This document shows positions 55,905 through 64,000 of a stretch of 64,000 nucleotides of DNA, piece by piece (the stretch's first letter is position 1; each line of letters opens with the position of its first letter). The notes beneath the pieces were generated by a model. The model was not told the DNA's origin and did no database searches. It saw only the letters and a program-made list of their open reading frames with translations. The stretch covers positions 124,001-188,000 of the forward strand of contig JAQVAV010000005.1 of the NCBI GenBank assembly GCA_028690665.1, written 5' to 3'. The DNA is from Paludibacter sp. (lineage in GTDB: Bacteria; Bacteroidota; Bacteroidia; Bacteroidales; Paludibacteraceae). The position numbers and the translations under genes are program-made.

Positions 55905-56915
55905 TCAAAAAATCTTATTTTTCAATATAAATCGACACGTATCAGCAATTCCCTCCTCTATCGAAGAGTAATCAAAATTTATGGCTGTTTTTATTTTCGA
56001 GCCATCATAATATGTCCTGCCTGTAGCCGTCCGGGCAATACTTTTGTCGATAGCAGGTCTGAATTTAAAAGTACGGCCCAACAACCCCGCGACTGTTGCA
56101 ACGAACATTAATACCGGACGATTTAGTCCAAAAACAGGCTTTATCTTACCAAATCCGGTTGCTATTGTATTTATGATTTCCCGGTTACTACAATTTTCTG
56201 CTACCAACAAAAAACGCTCAGCTGATACCTCTGAATTCATCAACAAAATCATTGCTCTAACTACATCCCGTACATTGACATAACCTGTAATACCTTTTGT
56301 ATAAAACGGCAAACCTTTTTTTACCCGGACAAACAGCTCCGAACTTCCCGACACAGTACCAGAAAAGCCCAAAATAACCCCGGGATTTACAATCACCGCA
56401 TTCAAACCCTTCTCAATTCCTTTCCATGCTTCCTGTTCCGAATAATACTTACTCCTGGCATAAACCGATAAGCCTTCACGTTCTTTCCATGGAGTACTTT
56501 CATTGATTATTTCACCGACCGGAGCCTTTCCACATGCAGCAATAGAACTGACAAAACAAAATCTCTTCACCTTCATTTTCAGGGCCAATTCCACCATTAG
56601 TGCGGTTCCCATTACATTCGTATCAGTCATTATATCAGATCCACGGTTCAGAGATACCACGGCTGCACAATGATAAACAACATCCACCCCTTGCAAAGCT
56701 TCTGTCAATGCATCCCGGTCAAGCACATCGGCCACATTCCAGTCAATTTTACCTAACCAGACATCCGGGTTTTCTGTATAAAAACTAAAAATTGCTCGCA
56801 GAGGCTGTAAATTGCTCGAGTATCTTTTTATAGCTCGAACCCGTGGATTTTCCTGCAACAAATGCCAAAGCAGATGTCCGCCCACCAAGCCTGTAGCACC
56901 TGTAACCAAAATCAT
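55905..56915 (-). CDS. NAD(P)-dependent epimerase/dehydratase (extended SDR)
   Basis: The start at 56915 (MILVTGATGLVGGHLLWHLL) fits the Rossmann motif; an ATG at 56972 adds 19 unlikely residues. The 336-residue protein has TGATGLVG, an acidic NAD-pocket region (DWNVADVLDRDALTEAL), DVVYHCAAVVSLN, FVSSIAACG and the catalytic YARSKYYSE. It belongs to the extended SDR family of sugar-nucleotide or dihydroflavonol-type reductases. Its substrate is not evident. It is convergent with the barrel protein gene and divergent from the LOG gene. Confidence 0.88.
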   Translation of the reverse strand: MILVTGATGLVGGHLLWHLLQENPRVRAIKRYSSNLQPLRAIFSFYTENPDVWLGKIDWNVADVLDRDALTEALQGVDVVYHCAAVVSLNRGSDIMTDTNVMGTALMVELALKMKVKRFCFVSSIAACGKAPVGEIINESTPWKEREGLSVYARSKYYSEQEAWKGIEKGLNAVIVNPGVILGFSGTVSGSSELFVRVKKGLPFYTKGITGYVNVRDVVRAMILLMNSEVSAERFLLVAENCSNREIINTIATGFGKIKPVFGLNRPVLMFVATVAGLLGRTFKFRPAIDKSIARTATGRTYYDGSKIKTAINFDYSSIEEGIADTCRFILKNKIF

Positions 56916-56960
56916 TTCCGGGCTTTTTAAATTGTGGTTCAAAAATACGGAAAGAAAACT

Positions 56961-56968
56961 GTATTTTT
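56961..56968 (+). promoter_or_regulatory. possible -7 box for the LOG gene at 57044
   Basis: TATTTTTG matches TAnnTTTG about 75 bp before the start. The nearest upstream TTG (56932-56934) is 26 bp away, too far for the usual -33 element. Confidence 0.35.
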
Positions 56969-57043
56969 GCAAATAAGATAAAAAAGCAGATTTTACAGTG
57001 AATTCCGGAAATCTCCGAATTACCGGATAAAACGTTCAGATAA

Positions 57044-57622
57044 ATGAAGTATGTTTGTGTTTATTGTGCATCCAGCACACAAATAAATCAGGAATATTTT
57101 GATGCGGCCGAACGTCTTGGCGAAATACTGGCGGATAAAAACATTCATTTAGTATATGGAGGCGGCTCTATGGGTTTAATGGGTACCATCGCCGACAGCA
57201 GTTTAAAACACGGAGGAAAAGTAACCGGCATTATTCCAGGCTTTATGTGTGAACAGGAATGGGATCACAACGGGCTGACAGAACTCATTGTCACAGAAAC
57301 GATGCACGAACGCAAAGAAAAAATGGCGGTGATGGCAGATGCGGCTATTGCATTACCGGGAGGCTGTGGCACCCTTGAGGAACTACTTGAAGTAATTACA
57401 TGGAAACAATTGGGAATTTTTTCAAAACCGATTATCATTGTAAATATCAATGGATATTTTGATCCTCTGATTGAAATGTTACACAAAGCAATAGAAGAAA
57501 ACTTTATGCGGGAACTTCATAAAGGAATCTGGCAGGTTGTCAGTTCTGTTGAAGCAATAATTCCTGCAATAAAAAATGCTCCTGTATGGGATAGCTCTGT
57601 TCGTAAATTTGCAGCCATCTGA
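57044..57622 (+). CDS. LOG-family protein (TIGR00730), second paralog
   Basis: The 192-residue protein has KYVCVYCASSTQINQEYFD, the phosphate-binding YGGGSMGLMG and the catalytic PGGCGTLEELLEVITWKQLG with the preceding MHERKEKMAVMADAAIAL. This is the canonical form of the LOG family, closer to consensus than the copy at 39132. It should hydrolyse nucleotide 5'-monophosphates to free base and ribose-5-phosphate. The DUF4271 gene starts 5 bp after its stop, so it belongs to the same run. Confidence 0.92.
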   Translation: MKYVCVYCASSTQINQEYFDAAERLGEILADKNIHLVYGGGSMGLMGTIADSSLKHGGKVTGIIPGFMCEQEWDHNGLTELIVTETMHERKEKMAVMADAAIALPGGCGTLEELLEVITWKQLGIFSKPIIIVNINGYFDPLIEMLHKAIEENFMRELHKGIWQVVSSVEAIIPAIKNAPVWDSSVRKFAAI

Positions 57623-57627
57623 CCAAT

Positions 57628-58428
57628 ATGCCATTAGTTGACAGTTTAAATATTAACGATACAATTTCTGCTGTTGCTGACACTGTTGCAATAATGCAGG
57701 ACACGACCATTGTAAAGGACACAATCGTTCCATTGGACACTATTCCAATAAAAATTGTGCAGGGATTAGAAGGATTTGTTCACCCATCATTACCCGGAAC
57801 AGAACCATGGGTCTTTGGAATTTTGCTTTTTTTACTATTAGCCTTCTCCGTAGTTATGCTCCGGGCATCAGACTGGCTTGTTGAGTCTGTTACTCATTTT
57901 TTCCAAATAAAAGAACGCTCGAGTATATTTAGCAAGAACACGTCCAACAATGCTACAATACAATTTATACTTATACTCTTTTCTATTATTGTGCTGTCAT
58001 TATGGGCATTCAAAATCAATTTCACGGAATCTTCCGGATTTCATATAAATACTTTTCTTAAATATCTTCTTGTTACAGGCAGTTTTGTCGGATTAAAAAT
58101 TGGATCGTTCAGCATTCTGGGTTATGTTTTTATGGATAATGCGACCTTAAAACATGCCAGGGACAGCTATATAAACATGCTTATTTTTTTAAGTATTCTG
58201 CTATTTTTTACTTTTTCGATAAGTATTTACAGTCAGTCTCAATTCTCACAAATAGTTAATGTTGTTTCGTTGTTTTTTTGTGGATTGGCAGCTATCCTTA
58301 TGATTATAAAACTATTTCAAATATTTTTTCATAAAATCATAGCTTCTTTTTATATATTGTTGTATCTTTGCACCCTCGAAATTTTGCCTTTAATATTTCT
58401 GTTTAAGGCATTTCGTTTATTAATTTAA
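57628..58428 (+). CDS. DUF4271-type membrane protein
   Basis: The 266-residue protein has an N-terminal acidic, Thr-rich exported or cytoplasmic stretch (DTVAIMQDTTIVKDTIVPLD), then membrane helices from about 67 (VFGILLFLLLAFSVVMLRAS, FILILFSIIVLSLWAF, LIFLSILLFFTFSI, VVSLFFCGLAAILMIIKLF, LEILPLIFLFKAF). This is the layout of DUF4271 proteins, which in Bacteroidetes usually lie just before hemD, as here (27 bp). No function is known; a role at the inner membrane is assumed. Confidence 0.85.
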   Translation: MPLVDSLNINDTISAVADTVAIMQDTTIVKDTIVPLDTIPIKIVQGLEGFVHPSLPGTEPWVFGILLFLLLAFSVVMLRASDWLVESVTHFFQIKERSSIFSKNTSNNATIQFILILFSIIVLSLWAFKINFTESSGFHINTFLKYLLVTGSFVGLKIGSFSILGYVFMDNATLKHARDSYINMLIFLSILLFFTFSISIYSQSQFSQIVNVVSLFFCGLAAILMIIKLFQIFFHKIIASFYILLYLCTLEILPLIFLFKAFRLLI

Positions 58429-58455
58429 GGTGTACAACTATTAAATGTTACTGCT

Positions 58456-59214
58456 TTGAAAATTAAGAAGATACTGGTTTCACAACCCCAGCCATCAAGC
58501 GAAAAATCTCCTTACTACGATATCAGTGAGAAGTACGGTGTAAAAATTGAATTTCGTCCCTTTATCAAGGTTGAGCCTATTCAAGCAAAAGAATTCAGAA
58601 CTCAAAAAATTCAGATTCTTGACTTTACAGCTATCATTTTCAATGCCCGTCACGGAATTGATCATTTTTTTCGTCTGTGTGAAGAATTACGTATTACGAT
58701 TCCAGAGACGATGAAATACTTCTGTGTTTCCGAGTCAGTTGCTGTATATTTACAGCATTACATACACTACCGTAAACGTAAAGTTTTTTTTGGAACAACA
58801 GGGAAAATGAATGAGCTTGTTACAGTTATGAACAAGCACACCGATGAAAAATATCTTTTTGTAACTTCGGATGTTCTGAATGAAGAAAACATGTCTCTCT
58901 TAGACAGTTCAAAAATTACGTACCAAAAAGCAATCATGTATAAAACGGTAAGCAATGATTTTGGTCCTGAAGAGGAATTCAACTACGACATGCTTTTATT
59001 CTTCAGCCCAGTAGGAGTCACATCGCTTATGAAAAACTTTCCAAACTTCGATCAGGGAGAAATTCAGATCGGAAGCTTTGGCCCAACAACAGCACAAGCT
59101 ATACGTGATGCAGGCTTACGCCTCGATCTTCAGGCACCGGCACCGGGAGTACCATCTATGACCATGGCGTTGGAAAACTTTCTGAAAGAAAGCCAGAAAA
59201 AAAACAAAAAATAA
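58456..59214 (+). CDS. hemD: uroporphyrinogen-III synthase
   Basis: The 252-residue protein starts at a TTG (58456) because MKIKKILVSQPQPSSEKSPY is the conserved beginning and no ATG fits in frame. It has the weakly conserved two-domain HemD pattern: ILDFTAIIFNARHGIDHFFR, FCVSESVAVYLQHY, LFFSPVGVTSLMKNFPNFDQ and IGSFGPTTAQAIRDAGLRLD. HemD closes and inverts ring D of hydroxymethylbilane on the way to heme, siroheme and cobalamin. The order DUF4271-hemD-rnpA-yidD is typical for the phylum. A strong terminator follows. Confidence 0.9.
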   Translation: MKIKKILVSQPQPSSEKSPYYDISEKYGVKIEFRPFIKVEPIQAKEFRTQKIQILDFTAIIFNARHGIDHFFRLCEELRITIPETMKYFCVSESVAVYLQHYIHYRKRKVFFGTTGKMNELVTVMNKHTDEKYLFVTSDVLNEENMSLLDSSKITYQKAIMYKTVSNDFGPEEEFNYDMLLFFSPVGVTSLMKNFPNFDQGEIQIGSFGPTTAQAIRDAGLRLDLQAPAPGVPSMTMALENFLKESQKKNKK

Positions 59215-59234
59215 TCATTTCTGATAAAATCTTT

Positions 59235-59283
59235 CAATCCCAGAAGTATCGAAGTTTTTCTTTACTTTTGGGATTGTTTTTTT
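59235..59283 (+). terminator. strong rho-independent terminator after hemD
   Basis: CAATCCCAGAAGTA (59235-59248) pairs with TACTTTTGGGATTG (59263-59276) over 14 bp with one G-U, followed by seven T (59277-59283). The right arm also contains a -7 box for rnpA. Confidence 0.9.
59263..59270 (+). promoter_or_regulatory. possible rnpA -7 box inside the hemD terminator
   Basis: TACTTTTG matches TAnnTTTG and lies 30 bp before the rnpA start at 59300. It is the start of the terminator's right arm. No -33 TTTG lies at 59240-59243. Confidence 0.4.
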
Positions 59284-59299
59284 AAAAAACACATTGCAG

Positions 59300-59689
59300 A
59301 TGGATAAAAATTTTGCTTTCCCTAAAAAAGAACACCTCTGTGGCGATACAAGCATCAATCGCCTGTATACTGAAGGTAAAGCATTCATTGTATATCCGGT
59401 AAGAATTGTTTATAAAAGCCGGCCCGGAATCGAGAATATACCCGTTAAAGTATTATTCTCTGTACCTAAAAGAAAGTTCAAACGGGCAGTCAAGCGGAAT
59501 CGCATCAAAAGATTAATGAGAGAATCGTATCGGCATAATAAAGAAATACTACAAAGTCTTTGTATCGAAAAAAACATTTCAATAGATTTAGCGTTTAATT
59601 TTATAGGGGATGCTGAACCCGACTTTAAAACCATTGAATCGAAAATGATCTCTGCAATGAATAAAATTGCAGAAAAATTAAATTTCTGA
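59300..59689 (+). CDS. rnpA: ribonuclease P protein component
   Basis: The ATG at 59300 (MDKNFAFPKKEHLCG) is preferred to a TTG at 59294. The 129-residue basic protein has the RnpA core: VLFSVPKRKFKRAVKRNRIK followed by RLMRESYR, the RNR-type motif that contacts pre-tRNA. It assists the RNA subunit in 5' processing of tRNA. The catalytic RNA is not in this window. yidD follows by 12 bp. Confidence 0.95.
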   Translation: MDKNFAFPKKEHLCGDTSINRLYTEGKAFIVYPVRIVYKSRPGIENIPVKVLFSVPKRKFKRAVKRNRIKRLMRESYRHNKEILQSLCIEKNISIDLAFNFIGDAEPDFKTIESKMISAMNKIAEKLNF

Positions 59690-59701
59690 TTAATCCGTAT
59701 T

Positions 59702-59923
59702 TTGAAAAAGCTACTTCGTCATATTGTTTTGTTGCCGGTCTATTTTTACCGATACAGCATTTCTCCACTTATACCGCCACGTTGCAGATATACTCCCACC
59801 TGTTCGCAATACACAGTCGAAGCTATCCTAAAACACGGAATTATAAAGGGAGGATGGCTTTCAGTAAAAAGAATTTTAAGTTGCCATCCGTGGGGTGGTA
59901 GTGGCTATGATCCCGTACCTTAA
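59702..59923 (+). CDS. yidD: membrane protein insertion efficiency factor YidD
   Basis: The 73-residue protein starts at TTG (59702) and has the conserved YidD blocks: [52 protein letters not shown] with the conserved Cys residues. It helps YidC to insert membrane proteins. It follows rnpA, the usual order in many bacteria. Confidence 0.95.
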   Translation: MKKLLRHIVLLPVYFYRYSISPLIPPRCRYTPTCSQYTVEAILKHGIIKGGWLSVKRILSCHPWGGSGYDPVP

Positions 59924-59948
59924 TAATCCTAAATTTTTTTAATTTACA

Positions 59949-59979
59949 TTTGTTCCTTCTGCTAAAAGTTTTACCTTTG
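59949..59979 (+). promoter_or_regulatory. full Bacteroidetes-type promoter for lpxK
   Basis: TTTG (59949-59952), a 19-bp spacer and TACCTTTG (59972-59979) match the -33/-7 consensus. The start of transcription should be near 59986, some 25 bases before the TTG start of lpxK. Confidence 0.8.
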
Positions 59980-60010
59980 CTTTTATTGTTTTTGCATATT
60001 TATTTACATT

Positions 60011-61093
60011 TTGAATCATTCTAAAAGAAAAATATTATTATTTCCATTGTCCGCGATTTATTCTTTAGTAACATTAATCCGCAATTGGTTGTTTGACACA
60101 GGCATTCTGCGCTCAACCGAATTTGATTTTCCAGTAATTTCTGTAGGAAACATAACGGTCGGGGGAACAGGGAAGACCCCCCACGTAGAATATCTGTTGA
60201 AACTACTGAAAGGCACTTGGAAAACAGCCATGCTTAGTCGTGGCTACAAAAGAAAAACCAGTGGATTTGTGGTGGCAGACGAGAATTCCGACAGTACAAA
60301 AATCGGAGACGAACCATATCAAATTTATTGTAAAAACAAAGATATTGTAATCGCCGTGGATGAAGACAGGGTTGCAGGTATCAAAAAAATAAAAAAAAAC
60401 AATCCGGATATTGAATTAATTGTACTCGATGATGCATTTCAGCACCGCAAGGTAAAACCCGGATATTCAATTCTTCTTACCGACTATTATAACCTTTATT
60501 ACAACGACACTCATTTGCCGGGAGGAAATCTGAGAGAAAACAAATGCGGACGAAAAAGGGCTGATATTATCATTGTGACCAAATGCCCTGAAAATATTTC
60601 TCCAATTGACTTGCGTGTCATCGAAAAAGAAATTAATGTACTTCCCTACCAGTCTCTTTTTTTCTCAAGCTATAAATACGGGGATCTAACCCCAGTGTTC
60701 GAAAATGAGACTAATTCCAATCCGAGGACTCAACCGACCACTATTTTGGCCGTTACAGGAATTGCAAATCCTCAACCTATGATTGAGTTCTTATCAGGCT
60801 CTCTTGAAAAGGTTGAAAAAATGACATTCCCGGATCATTACTCATTTCAAAAAAAAGACTTAAAAAATATCGCCGCCAGATTTGAAAAAATTGACGATCC
60901 CGAAAAAATAATTGTTGTAACTGAAAAAGATGCGGCGCGTTTGATAAGCATAAAAGATTTTCCCGAAGATTTAAAAAAATACATTTACAAGCTACCCATA
61001 CAAGTCAACATTCTGAATGGGCAGGAAAACGAATTCAAATCAAAAATTTTGAGTTATGTTGCAGAAAATACAAGAAACAGCCGAATATCTTAA
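60011..61093 (+). CDS. lpxK: tetraacyldisaccharide 4'-kinase
   Basis: The 360-residue protein begins at TTG (60011, MNHSKRKILLFPLSAIYSL). An N-terminal membrane-associated helix precedes the P-loop VGNITVGGTGKTPHVEYLL, AMLSRGYKRKTSGF, DEPYQIYCKNKDIVIAVDED, VLDDAFQHRKVKPGYSILL and VTEKDAARL. These are LpxK motifs, including the DDxxQH segment. It phosphorylates the lipid A precursor at the 4' position on the inner membrane. The last 38 bases overlap the PNP gene, so the two are co-expressed. Confidence 0.95.
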   Translation: MNHSKRKILLFPLSAIYSLVTLIRNWLFDTGILRSTEFDFPVISVGNITVGGTGKTPHVEYLLKLLKGTWKTAMLSRGYKRKTSGFVVADENSDSTKIGDEPYQIYCKNKDIVIAVDEDRVAGIKKIKKNNPDIELIVLDDAFQHRKVKPGYSILLTDYYNLYYNDTHLPGGNLRENKCGRKRADIIIVTKCPENISPIDLRVIEKEINVLPYQSLFFSSYKYGDLTPVFENETNSNPRTQPTTILAVTGIANPQPMIEFLSGSLEKVEKMTFPDHYSFQKKDLKNIAARFEKIDDPEKIIVVTEKDAARLISIKDFPEDLKKYIYKLPIQVNILNGQENEFKSKILSYVAENTRNSRIS

Positions 61094-61868
61094 AAGCCTT
61101 ATTAAAACCCAACCTAAAACGGGAATTATATTAGGAACAGGCTTAGGTAATTTAGTCACTCAGATTACCGACAAAACAGAAATTCCGTACGAAACAATTC
61201 CCAACTTTCCGGTTTCTACCGTTGAAGGTCATAGTGGAAAACTCATTCTCGGCAAATTGGGAGGTATAGACATCCTTGCCATGCAGGGACGATTTCATTA
61301 TTATGAAGGTTACGACATGAAATCGGTCACATTTCCTGTGAGAGTAATGAAAGCTATTGGTATCGAAAATCTTTTGGTATCAAATGCATCAGGTGGAGTC
61401 AATCCTGAGTTTGAAATCGGAGATTTAATGATCATTACCGACCACATTAATCTGTTTCCGGAACATCCGCTCCGCGGGAAAAACTACAATGAACTTGGTC
61501 CACGTTTCCCTGACATGAGCGAAGCCTATACAAAAGATTTTATTACAAAAGCAAAATCCATAGCTACACGAAACAACATCAAAGTTGTAGAAGGAGTTTA
61601 TGTCGGCACTTCCGGACCAACTTTTGAGACTCCTTCGGAATATCGCTATTTCCGTACAATCGGAGGCGATGCCGTAGGTATGAGTACCGTGCCTGAAGTA
61701 ATTGTAGCTAATCATGCCGGCATGAAAGTCTTCGGCATATCTATTGTTACCGATCTGGGCGTTCCCGGTAAAATTGTTGAAGTTACACACGAAGAAGTTC
61801 AGGAAATTGGGAACAGAGTACAACCTCTTATGACTCAAATTATGAAAGAATTAGTGAAAGAGATATGA
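61056..61868 (+). CDS. punA: purine-nucleoside phosphorylase
   Basis: The 270-residue protein starts at the ATG at 61056 inside lpxK. It shows the class I trimeric PNP pattern: TGIILGTGLGNL, STVEGHSGKLILG, MQGRFHYYEGYDMKSVTFP, VSNASGGVNPEFEIGDLMII and VYVGTSGPTFETPSEYRYFR with GGDAVGMSTVPEVIVA. It cleaves inosine and guanosine with phosphate for purine salvage. A clear terminator follows at 61911. Confidence 0.96.
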   Translation: MLQKIQETAEYLKSLIKTQPKTGIILGTGLGNLVTQITDKTEIPYETIPNFPVSTVEGHSGKLILGKLGGIDILAMQGRFHYYEGYDMKSVTFPVRVMKAIGIENLLVSNASGGVNPEFEIGDLMIITDHINLFPEHPLRGKNYNELGPRFPDMSEAYTKDFITKAKSIATRNNIKVVEGVYVGTSGPTFETPSEYRYFRTIGGDAVGMSTVPEVIVANHAGMKVFGISIVTDLGVPGKIVEVTHEEVQEIGNRVQPLMTQIMKELVKEI

Positions 61869-61910
61869 TTCTGTCGGAGATTTAAAATCCACAGAACCAC
61901 ACAAAAAAGG

Positions 61911-61949
61911 TGTCCAAATGCCAGCAAACTACCATTTGGACATTTTTTT
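61911..61949 (+). terminator. rho-independent terminator after the PNP gene
   Basis: TGTCCAAATG (61911-61920) pairs perfectly with CATTTGGACA (61933-61942), a 12-base loop, followed by seven T (61943-61949). Confidence 0.92.
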
Positions 61950-62191
61950 GACTCCTTTCCCTAATTATAACCGGAACCACACACCCCTCAGGCTCATTAA
62001 TTTAAAATTCTAATTTTTTACCTGTAGTATGCTTATTAAAACAACAAAGGATAATTTCCTTTTCAGGAAAAAACTCACTATCTTAGTGCAATTTTTAGAA
62101 CTTAAATATTGAAGCAATCAGCAAAAAATGATATTTCTCTCTAAAACAACATTTTATTCACGTCTAAAACCTCGATAAAAAACAGCGATAT
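61950..62191 (+). other. non-coding gap before manC
   Basis: The 323-bp gap 61869-62191 holds the PNP terminator and then A+T-rich sequence. I see two small hairpins (TTTCC/GGAAA near 62056-62070 and CACTA/TAGTG near 62076-62088) and no TAnnTTTG box, RNA gene or frame of interest. Confidence 0.5.
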
Positions 62192-63265
62192 ATGAAAAAT
62201 AACTATTGTATCATTATGGCGGGTGGAATTGGTAGTCGTTTTTGGCCTTTCAGCCGGAACAGCCGCCCAAAGCAGTTTCTTGACTTTTTTGGAACAGGTC
62301 GCTCTCTTCTGCAGATGACCTTTGACAGATTCCGCCATGTGGTACCTTCGGAAAACGTCCTGATTGTCACAAATCAAATCTATAAGGATCTGATTCTTGA
62401 ACAATTACCTGAAATTAATGAGAATCAGGTATTACTTGAACCCAATCGACGAAACACAGCTCCCTGCATTGCTTATGCCGTTAACAGGATTAAAGCCATA
62501 ACCGACAAAGCGAATATTATTGTTGCTCCATCAGATCATTTAATCATAAAAGAAACAGACTTTCTGGATACAATCAAGGCCGGTCTGAAGTTTATCGAAG
62601 AGAATAACAGCCTGCTTACCTTAGGAATTAAACCCAGCCGCCCCGAAACCGGATATGGTTATATTCAGATAGATGAAGGAAAAACAAATCTAAGAAAAGT
62701 AAAAACATTTACAGAAAAACCGAATGCTGAATTAGCTCAGATTTTTTATGAAACCGGTGAATTTTACTGGAACTCCGGCATGTTTTTATGGAATTTGCAA
62801 ACAATAACCAGAGCCTTCGATACTTTATTACCCGAAGTTGCAGTAAAGTTTAACATGGGGAAACAGGTATATAACACAGCAGAAGAACAAGCCTTTATTG
62901 ACGAAATGTATCCTTCATGTCCAAATATTTCTATTGATTACGGAATTATGGAAAAAGCTGAAAATGTCTATGTACTTTGCTCCGATTTTGGTTGGACAGA
63001 TTTGGGAACATGGGGATCGCTCTACGAAATGTCGGAAAAAGATAACGAACAAAATGTTACTTTAAAATGCAACACTATGTTTTACGAAAGTAAAAATAAT
63101 ATTGTCGCTTTACCCAATGAAAAGCTTGCCGTAATTCAGGATCTTGATGGCTATATTGTTGCCGAATCCGACAATGTATTGCTTATCTGCAAATTGGAAG
63201 AAGAACAACGAATCCGGCAATTTGTGAATGATGCTAATTTAAATTTTGGAGAAAAATATATTTAG
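62192..63265 (+). CDS. manC: mannose-1-phosphate guanylyltransferase
   Basis: The 357-residue protein has the nucleotidyltransferase signature IIMAGGIGSRFWPFSRNSRP with the following KQF, LLEPNRRNTAPCIAYAVN, VAPSDHL, KPSRPETGYGYIQI, KTFTEKPN and EFYWNSGMFLWN, then ISIDYGIMEKAENV and DFGWTDLGTWGSLYE. It makes GDP-mannose from mannose-1-phosphate and GTP for fucose- and mannose-containing surface glycans. The C-terminal phosphomannose isomerase domain of long AlgA-type proteins is absent. It could supply the polysaccharide genes at 31-39 kb. Confidence 0.95.
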   Translation: MKNNYCIIMAGGIGSRFWPFSRNSRPKQFLDFFGTGRSLLQMTFDRFRHVVPSENVLIVTNQIYKDLILEQLPEINENQVLLEPNRRNTAPCIAYAVNRIKAITDKANIIVAPSDHLIIKETDFLDTIKAGLKFIEENNSLLTLGIKPSRPETGYGYIQIDEGKTNLRKVKTFTEKPNAELAQIFYETGEFYWNSGMFLWNLQTITRAFDTLLPEVAVKFNMGKQVYNTAEEQAFIDEMYPSCPNISIDYGIMEKAENVYVLCSDFGWTDLGTWGSLYEMSEKDNEQNVTLKCNTMFYESKNNIVALPNEKLAVIQDLDGYIVAESDNVLLICKLEEEQRIRQFVNDANLNFGEKYI

Positions 63266-63276
63266 ATCGAAGAGTT

Positions 63277-63543
63277 ATGGGATTTTTCAATTTATACAAG
63301 CCAAAAGAATACAATTACCGTTACATTTACTACGACCCTAAAAAAGAAGCTAAGAAAGAACGGGATAAAGAAACGAATGGCAACGAAGATGGAGAATATA
63401 AACGTATAATCAGGCGTGGAACTTTTAGGGAGATGGCCGAAAAGAATAAAAGAGCCCGCATCGAAGAAATGCGTAAAACCAATATCAGACTGATAATTAT
63501 TGTTCTCATTTTACTTGCTTTTGCATATTATATATTGTCATAA
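63277..63543 (+). CDS. small tail-anchored membrane protein
   Basis: The 88-residue protein is basic and charged for 67 residues (MGFFNLYKPKEYNYRYIYYD, KKEAKKERDKE) and ends in one membrane helix (LIIIVLILLAFAYYILS) with almost no residues after it. It starts 11 bp after manC and is probably co-transcribed with it. I recall similar short proteins upstream of mutL in Bacteroidetes but know no function. A clear topology prediction is a cytoplasmic basic domain with a C-terminal anchor. Confidence 0.82.
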   Translation: MGFFNLYKPKEYNYRYIYYDPKKEAKKERDKETNGNEDGEYKRIIRRGTFREMAEKNKRARIEEMRKTNIRLIIIVLILLAFAYYILS

Positions 63544-63687
63544 TAATTATTTTAAAAAGCTGGTTTAGAAACCATTTAGAATGCAACTCATGTAAGCTTA
63601 TGCGAATTATTTTCGTAAAAACGATAAAACAAAGTAGTTACTGTTTAGTGAAATTTGCGTTCTTTTGTACACACTCTGTTTTTATTT

Positions 63688-63734
63688 AGATTGTTTGTTT
63701 TTTGTTGCTTACCATAAAAAGAACAAACAAATCT
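63688..63734. repeat. imperfect hairpin in the gap before mutL
   Basis: In the 273-bp gap 63544-63816, AGATTGTTTGTT (63688-63699) pairs with AACAAACAAATCT (63722-63734) with one bulged base. There is no clear T run after it. It may end the manC transcript or lie in the mutL leader. I see no other feature in the gap. Confidence 0.4.
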
Positions 63735-63816
63735 TACGAACCTATTTACCAATCAACCTATTTTTAGTATAAAATCCGGCATGTAGCTCTTTTGTCAGCC
63801 GGTAAGCATATATTTC

Positions 63817-64000
63817 ATGAGTGATATAATACATCTTTTACCCGATTCGGTTGCCAATCAGATTGCGGCAGGAGAAGTTATTCAACGTCCGGCATCGGTA
63901 CTGAAGGAGTTAGTCGAAAACTCGATTGATGCAGGAGCAGACTTTATTCAAATTTTGATTAAAGATGCGGGCCGGACTCTGATACAAATTACAGATAACG
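63817..64000 (+). CDS. mutL: DNA mismatch repair protein MutL, N-terminal part
   Basis: The ATG at 63817 opens a frame that runs off the window. The 61 residues visible are the MutL GHKL ATPase start: [39 protein letters not shown] (ENSIDAGA is the ATP-binding motif I) and [14 protein letters not shown]. MutL couples MutS mismatch recognition to strand removal. Truncation is only from the window edge. Confidence 0.97.
   Translation, partial: MSDIIHLLPDSVANQIAAGEVIQRPASVLKELVENSIDAGADFIQILIKDAGRTLIQITDN

Noticed and set aside
56940-56946. Possible minus-strand -7 box for the epimerase gene
   Set aside because: CAAAATA lacks one base of the CAAAnnTA pattern, so the spacing is wrong.

Overview
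The window is an A+T-rich stretch of chromosome from a Bacteroidota bacterium, most likely order Bacteroidales. The evidence is a SusC/SusD pair, Bacteroidetes-type TAnnTTTG promoter boxes (three with a TTTG about 19-20 bp upstream), lipoprotein signals followed by polar or acidic residues, a C-terminal type IX secretion sorting domain, DUF4834 and DUF4271 proteins, a TGS-fused nucleoside kinase, and frequent TTG starts. I saw no rRNA, tRNA, insertion sequence, prophage or CRISPR array. The species cannot be fixed from sequence reading alone.

Region 1 (1-10725, all +) is a tight run of secreted carbohydrate enzymes: GH105 unsaturated rhamnogalacturonyl hydrolase, two unassigned proteins that look like helical (alpha/alpha) toroids, GH36 alpha-galactosidase, a beta-helix pectin-type protein with a T9SS tail, and a chimeric FN3-GH28 polygalacturonase. 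Together they suggest pectin / rhamnogalacturonan breakdown; the left edge cuts the locus and no SusC/D for it is in view. Region 2 (12229-26503) holds a membrane sensor with a LuxR-type HTH and then GH3, GH144-like, SusC, SusD, a LamG lipoprotein and a second GH144-like lipoprotein. This is best read as a polysaccharide utilization locus for beta-1,2-glucan. A carboxynorspermidine/saccharopine dehydrogenase-like gene (-) separates the two loci.

Region 3 (26508-31489) has a patatin-beta-barrel protein and a divergent S9 peptidase. Region 4 (31493-39094, all -) is a surface-polysaccharide operon: O-antigen ligase/polymerase, three glycosyltransferases, a Stealth sugar-phosphotransferase and a radical SAM/SPASM protein. 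Upstream of it is a GH16-fold protein whose catalytic triad is replaced. Region 5 (39132-64000) is mostly housekeeping: LOG, gyrB, photolyase and ogt (divergent), dacB, birA, metF, nucleoside kinase, Na/Pi and Ca/Na transporters, argD, an NAD epimerase, a second LOG, DUF4271-hemD-rnpA-yidD, lpxK-PNP, manC, a small membrane protein and the start of mutL.

The observations I would follow first are a perfect 22-bp inverted repeat inside the start of an outer-membrane-protein gene (55157-55249), the GH16-like protein with His/Asn/His in place of Glu/Asp/Glu, the chimeric GH28, the putative beta-1,2-glucan locus with two differently localised GH144 paralogs, and two divergent gene pairs with back-to-back -7 boxes.
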